From an uncultured Flavobacterium sp. (GTDB lineage: Bacteria; Bacteroidota; Bacteroidia; Flavobacteriales; Flavobacteriaceae), in the NCBI GenBank assembly GCA_937773775.1, contig CALJVL010000026.1:1-46070 (forward strand): a DNA stretch of 46,070 nt, read 5' to 3'. A program made the translations under genes and the position numbers. Positions 42,859 through 46,070 of the stretch are shown here, piece after piece. The first letter of the stretch is position 1; each line of letters starts with the position of its first letter. Under the pieces are notes generated by a model. The model did not search any database. It worked only from the letters and a program-made list of their open reading frames with translations, and was not told where the DNA came from.

Positions 42859-44052
42859 TTATACAACATTCAAAGAGCTACCCACTTCAATAAATGCATT
42901 TATTGCCTTGTCCAAATGCTCTTTTGTATGCGCCGCTGACAGCTGAACTCTGATTCTCGCTTTATCTTTTGGCACAACTGGAAAAAAGAACCCAATCACG
43001 TAGATGCCTTTCTTCAATAATTCATCAGCCATGGTCTGAGATAACTTAGCGTCATATAACATTACAGGTACAATTGCCGAATCCCCATCCACGATATCAA
43101 AACCTGCCTTTTTCATTCCTGCTTTAAAATAATTGGTATTCCATTCCAGTTTGTCTCTTAAACTCGTGTCTTTTTCTAATAGTTCAAAAACCTTAATGGA
43201 AGCCCCAACAATTGCCGGTGCCAACGAATTTGAAAACAAATACGGTCTTGAACGTTGACGTAACAGTTCTATTATTTCTTTTTTAGCGGTAGTATAGCCA
43301 CCCATTGCTCCGCCTAAGGCTTTTCCAAGAGTTCCAGTGATGATATCTACTCGACCCATCACTCCCTTAGCCTCGGGAGTGCCTTTGCCCGTTGCTCCTA
43401 TAAAACCTGCAGCATGACATTCATCAACCATAACCATAGCATCATATTTATCCGCTAAATCACAGATTTTGTCCAAAGGTGCCACCACACCATCCATAGA
43501 GAAAACCCCGTCCGTAACGATAATTTTGAAACGACTTCCAGCTTCATTGGCCTTAATTAGTTGTTGTTCTAAGTCCTCCATGTTACTATTCTCGTAACGG
43601 TAACGTGATGCTTTACATAAACGCACTCCATCGATAATTGAGGCGTGATTTAAACTGTCTGATATGATTGCGTCCCCTTCCCCTAATAATGGCTCAAATA
43701 CCCCACCATTTGCATCAAAAGCGGCAGCATAAAGGATCGTGTCTTCTGTTCCGTAAAATTCAGCTATTTTTGTTTCTAAAGTTTTATGAATGTCTTGCGT
43801 CCCACAAATGAAACGTACTGACGACATTCCGAAACCATGTGAATCCAAAGCATCTTTTGCAGCTTGAACCACTTCTGGATGAGATGATAATCCTAAATAA
43901 TTATTGGAACAAAAATTCAACACTGTTTCCCCCGTAGAAATCGAAATTTCTGCGCCTTGTGCAGAAGTGATAACTCTTTCTTTTTTAAAAATTCCATTAT
44001 CTTCTATCGTTTGCAATTCGCCTTGAAGATATTCTTTAATTTTTCCGTACAT
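42859..44052 (-). CDS. kbl: Glycine C-acetyltransferase (2-amino-3-ketobutyrate CoA ligase)
   Basis: 397 residues of the alpha-oxoamine synthase family. Landmarks are [44 protein letters not shown], the PLP aspartate in [12 protein letters not shown] and the PLP lysine in [14 protein letters not shown] near residue 243. The [14 protein letters not shown] segment is characteristic of Kbl rather than BioF or serine palmitoyltransferase. It cleaves 2-amino-3-ketobutyrate with CoA into glycine and acetyl-CoA in threonine breakdown. The partner threonine dehydrogenase is not in the window. Confidence 0.95.
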   Translation of the reverse strand: MYGKIKEYLQGELQTIEDNGIFKKERVITSAQGAEISISTGETVLNFCSNNYLGLSSHPEVVQAAKDALDSHGFGMSSVRFICGTQDIHKTLETKIAEFYGTEDTILYAAAFDANGGVFEPLLGEGDAIISDSLNHASIIDGVRLCKASRYRYENSNMEDLEQQLIKANEAGSRFKIIVTDGVFSMDGVVAPLDKICDLADKYDAMVMVDECHAAGFIGATGKGTPEAKGVMGRVDIITGTLGKALGGAMGGYTTAKKEIIELLRQRSRPYLFSNSLAPAIVGASIKVFELLEKDTSLRDKLEWNTNYFKAGMKKAGFDIVDGDSAIVPVMLYDAKLSQTMADELLKKGIYVIGFFFPVVPKDKARIRVQLSAAHTKEHLDKAINAFIEVGSSLNVV

Positions 44053-44100
44053 TTTTTATGTTTTTATAAGTTTGCTTTTTGCGAATAATTCATTTTTACT

Positions 44101-46070
44101 CTACAAATTTACTACATCGATTTGTTTTCCTATGTAAATCAATGCTTTTTTTACGACTTTATAACCCATTAACTCGATTGCATGCTGATAATTCTCAAGC
44201 TGCTTTTGATATTTTGTATTTTGCGTACCTGTTTTATAATCCAATAAATAGACTTCATTATTAGTATTAACAACCATTCTGTCAGGTTTTATAGTACTTC
44301 CTTCTTTTTGAATGATAGTTTGTTCGTTCAAAATAGTATTCCCCTCTGTAAAAAACAATTCTAATTCCCTATGGTTGACAATGTCCTGAATCGTTCGATA
44401 AACCAATTCTTTTTGCGTAAAATTAATCAATCCATTTTCTATAGCTTTATGAACAGCTAAGTCAACATCTTCTTTTGTTTTCACATAAGACAAAATTTCG
44501 TGCACTACATTTCCGTATTCGATTGACTCCTGCTGCTGGGTCCCCCACATTAAAGCTTCCCGCTGAGCAATTTTTATATTTTTTGGATCTAAAGTTTCAG
44601 CTACTACCTCTATTTTTTTTGAAGTGTCGATATGTTTCGCATTTGAAGACAACTTACTTGGGCTTCCAAATTCATATTCCAAGTTACCTTCATCAAAACC
44701 ACCGTAATTCATTAAATAATTAATAAAGAAAGTCGACATATCATTTGTCTTCACTTCGCCTTTACTAGTCAAATTCATATTCGAAATAATATACAATTGC
44801 TCCTCTGCACGTGTAAGCGCTACATACAAAACATTAATATTATCCAACAACTCTTCCTGTTTTTTTTGATCATAAACCAATTTTGTTTCTTCACCAAAAC
44901 CTTCCACAGCGGCACTGTTATCAATCAATACCTTAGGCAAACCAAAATCCATTTTCTCCCCATCTAACCATAATTTATCTTTTGGTTTTCGGCTATAATC
45001 TTCCTCTGCAAAAGGCATAATAACTACTGGAAATTCCAGACCTTTTGATTTATGGATAGTCATTATTCGCACTGCATTATTGCCTTCAGGTGACGGAATG
45101 CTGAATTTCTCTGCATTCTTGTCCCAAAAATTCAAAAAATCAGAAATTCCAGCTTGGTTGCTTACATCACGTTCGAGGACAATGTCAAGGAAATATTGTA
45201 CGTAGGCATTCCCCACCCCAGACCTCCCCGAAGGGGAGGGAGACGTAGTGGCTGCTTTGTCTAATAAAAACGTCTCTTGATTGTGTAGTTCTTGCTTTAT
45301 TGTTTTTAAAACTGAAGAAACCCCTCCAATTACTTCCTCATTTCGAAAGCGAATTACTTTATAACCCAATTCGCTTAAAACCTTAGTTCGCTCATCATCT
45401 AAAGCGATTTGCTCTCGCGTAAAATGATAATCTCCATCTACCTCAACGATCAGCCTTTCTGACAAGCAAACAAAATCAACAATGTAATTATCAATTAAAT
45501 TCTGTTGCCTGAATTTACTACCCAACGACTGATTTTTAAGCTCACTCCAGAGTATCTTCTCCGCAGTAGTTGGTTCTTTCCTATGTCCAATTGCTTTTTC
45601 TATTAATAAGTGAGAGTGATTTCCTCCCGTCATGTAACCCTTTTTGTTCAATCTAGCATTACCATCTAAAACTGCCGAATTTTTGATATTTAGTTTTTCG
45701 ACAGCGTCTCCCCCTCTTTTGGAGGGGGCTGGGGGGAGGATAAACTTCGACACTATAATCTCCACCGCTTCATAAAGGGATTTTTTTCGAATGTTTTGAA
45801 AGGAGGCTGAAATATCAAAACTCATCAGCCAATTCTCGAAATCAACTTCCTGTTTTTGTTCCATACCTTTGGCAATGAAATCATGCACTGGCATTTTGTC
45901 CTGAATATTTTCGGCGATATAATGCAAAAAATACGCTTTCGCTTCTAAGTCGGCGTTATTTTTCAGGTATTTTAATAAGTGAATAATCAAACGGACGTCG
46001 GTTGCATTTTGAATCATCAGTGTTTCTGATGACAAAAGCGGTATGTTTTGCTCCGTCAAATAATTAGCAA
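44101..46070 (-). CDS. AddA-like UvrD helicase/nuclease, partial, with in-frame DUF559 insertion
   Basis: The frame is open to the right edge; the start lies beyond the window, and only the C-terminal ~655 residues are seen. Helicase motif V (RIMTIHKSKGLEFPVVIMPF) and motif VI (NVLYVALTRAEEQLYI) are followed by a RecB-like nuclease end (YGNVVHEILS, KPDRMVVNTNNEVYLLDYKT, GTQN, KQLENYQHAIEL). Between SLYEAVEIIVSKFI and AYVQYFLDIVLERDVSNQAG about 175 extra residues carry a DUF559 (Vsr-like endonuclease) domain: TTAEKILWSELKNQSLGSKF, LIVEVDGDYHF, GYKVIRFRNEEV. The insertion preserves the frame. With the AddB-like protein it should process DNA ends; whether the insertion harms function is not known. 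Confidence 0.88.
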   Translation of the reverse strand, partial: ANYLTEQNIPLLSSETLMIQNATDVRLIIHLLKYLKNNADLEAKAYFLHYIAENIQDKMPVHDFIAKGMEQKQEVDFENWLMSFDISASFQNIRKKSLYEAVEIIVSKFILPPAPSKRGGDAVEKLNIKNSAVLDGNARLNKKGYMTGGNHSHLLIEKAIGHRKEPTTAEKILWSELKNQSLGSKFRQQNLIDNYIVDFVCLSERLIVEVDGDYHFTREQIALDDERTKVLSELGYKVIRFRNEEVIGGVSSVLKTIKQELHNQETFLLDKAATTSPSPSGRSGVGNAYVQYFLDIVLERDVSNQAGISDFLNFWDKNAEKFSIPSPEGNNAVRIMTIHKSKGLEFPVVIMPFAEEDYSRKPKDKLWLDGEKMDFGLPKVLIDNSAAVEGFGEETKLVYDQKKQEELLDNINVLYVALTRAEEQLYIISNMNLTSKGEVKTNDMSTFFINYLMNYGGFDEGNLEYEFGSPSKLSSNAKHIDTSKKIEVVAETLDPKNIKIAQREALMWGTQQQESIEYGNVVHEILSYVKTKEDVDLAVHKAIENGLINFTQKELVYRTIQDIVNHRELELFFTEGNTILNEQTIIQKEGSTIKPDRMVVNTNNEVYLLDYKTGTQNTKYQKQLENYQHAIELMGYKVVKKALIYIGKQIDVVNL
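45209..45741 (-). mobile_element. Inserted DUF559 element with GC-rich inverted ends
   Basis: The two ends are GC-rich in an AT-rich gene and are inverted copies: one reads ATTCCCCACCCCAGACCTCC, the other, reverse-complemented, ATCCTCCCCCCAGCCCCCTC. Each also contains a small palindrome (CCTCCCCGAAGGGGAGG; CCCCCTCTTTTGGAGGGGG). Between them is a DUF559 frame continuous with the host gene, preceded by a linker (VLDGNARLNKKGYMTGGNHS). The layout, a small nuclease flanked by REP-like palindromes, indicates a mobile unit that inserted without breaking the host frame. Confidence 0.7.

Overview
The window is AT-rich chromosome from a Bacteroidota bacterium, most likely Flavobacterium or a close relative. 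The support is the family content (b558-type SdhCAB, a ScpR/IrrE-type regulator, OmpA porins with thrombospondin-3 repeats, AddA/AddB-like nucleases, bacterial HMG-CoA synthase) and promoters of the Bacteroidota form (TTG or TTTG, 19-21 nt, TAnnTTTG) before sdhC, both ompA genes and the fasciclin gene.

Region 1 (1-8.75 kb) is accessory DNA. A DUF4238 gene broken by four +1 frameshifts is followed by an imperfect palindromic repeat, which carries a decayed IS1182-family element bounded by inverted repeats and an ACGT duplication. Next is a methionine module: an Lrp/AsnC regulator divergent from mesX (DUF1852) and mesD (short MetE-like synthase), then a TauE-type exporter. Diverged direct copies of a roughly 450-bp mostly noncoding unit flank this module (2260-2720 and 6640-7130). 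Then come a small membrane protein, a THI5/NMT1-like binding protein and more palindromic repeats.

Region 2 (8.75-19.7 kb) is a gene-poor mobile island ending near a tRNA(CAU). It holds two related minus-strand modules. Each has an excisionase-like HTH protein, a hairpin of one shared family and a protein with a BT4734/VirE_N-type primase-like domain; one of these also has a VirE helicase domain. An exact 26-bp sequence occurs at 12026 and 19106 in the same orientation. Between the copies lie a serine recombinase, a fasciclin-domain cargo gene, the VirE protein, an HTH protein and a gene interrupted by one in-frame amber codon. Four hairpins of the same family (10.2, 10.8, 11.3 and 17.3 kb) lie before genes of the island and form the most coherent undescribed pattern in the window.

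Region 3 (19.7-46 kb) is mostly core chromosome: methylmalonyl-CoA epimerase, an Ig-like lipoprotein, an omega-amidase-type nitrilase, sdhCAB, HMG-CoA synthase, a ScpR-type regulator beside what looks like a malate synthase remnant, a Xaa-Pro aminopeptidase, an AIM24-type protein, an AbiH defence gene, an alpha/beta hydrolase, an ABC ATPase with a small membrane protein, addB-like, two tandem ompA paralogues, kbl and a partial addA-like gene. The addA-like gene contains an in-frame insertion of about 530 bp that encodes a DUF559 nuclease-like domain between GC-rich inverted ends.

No CRISPR array, rRNA or tyrosine recombinase was seen. All family assignments come from reading motifs by eye; no database search was run.
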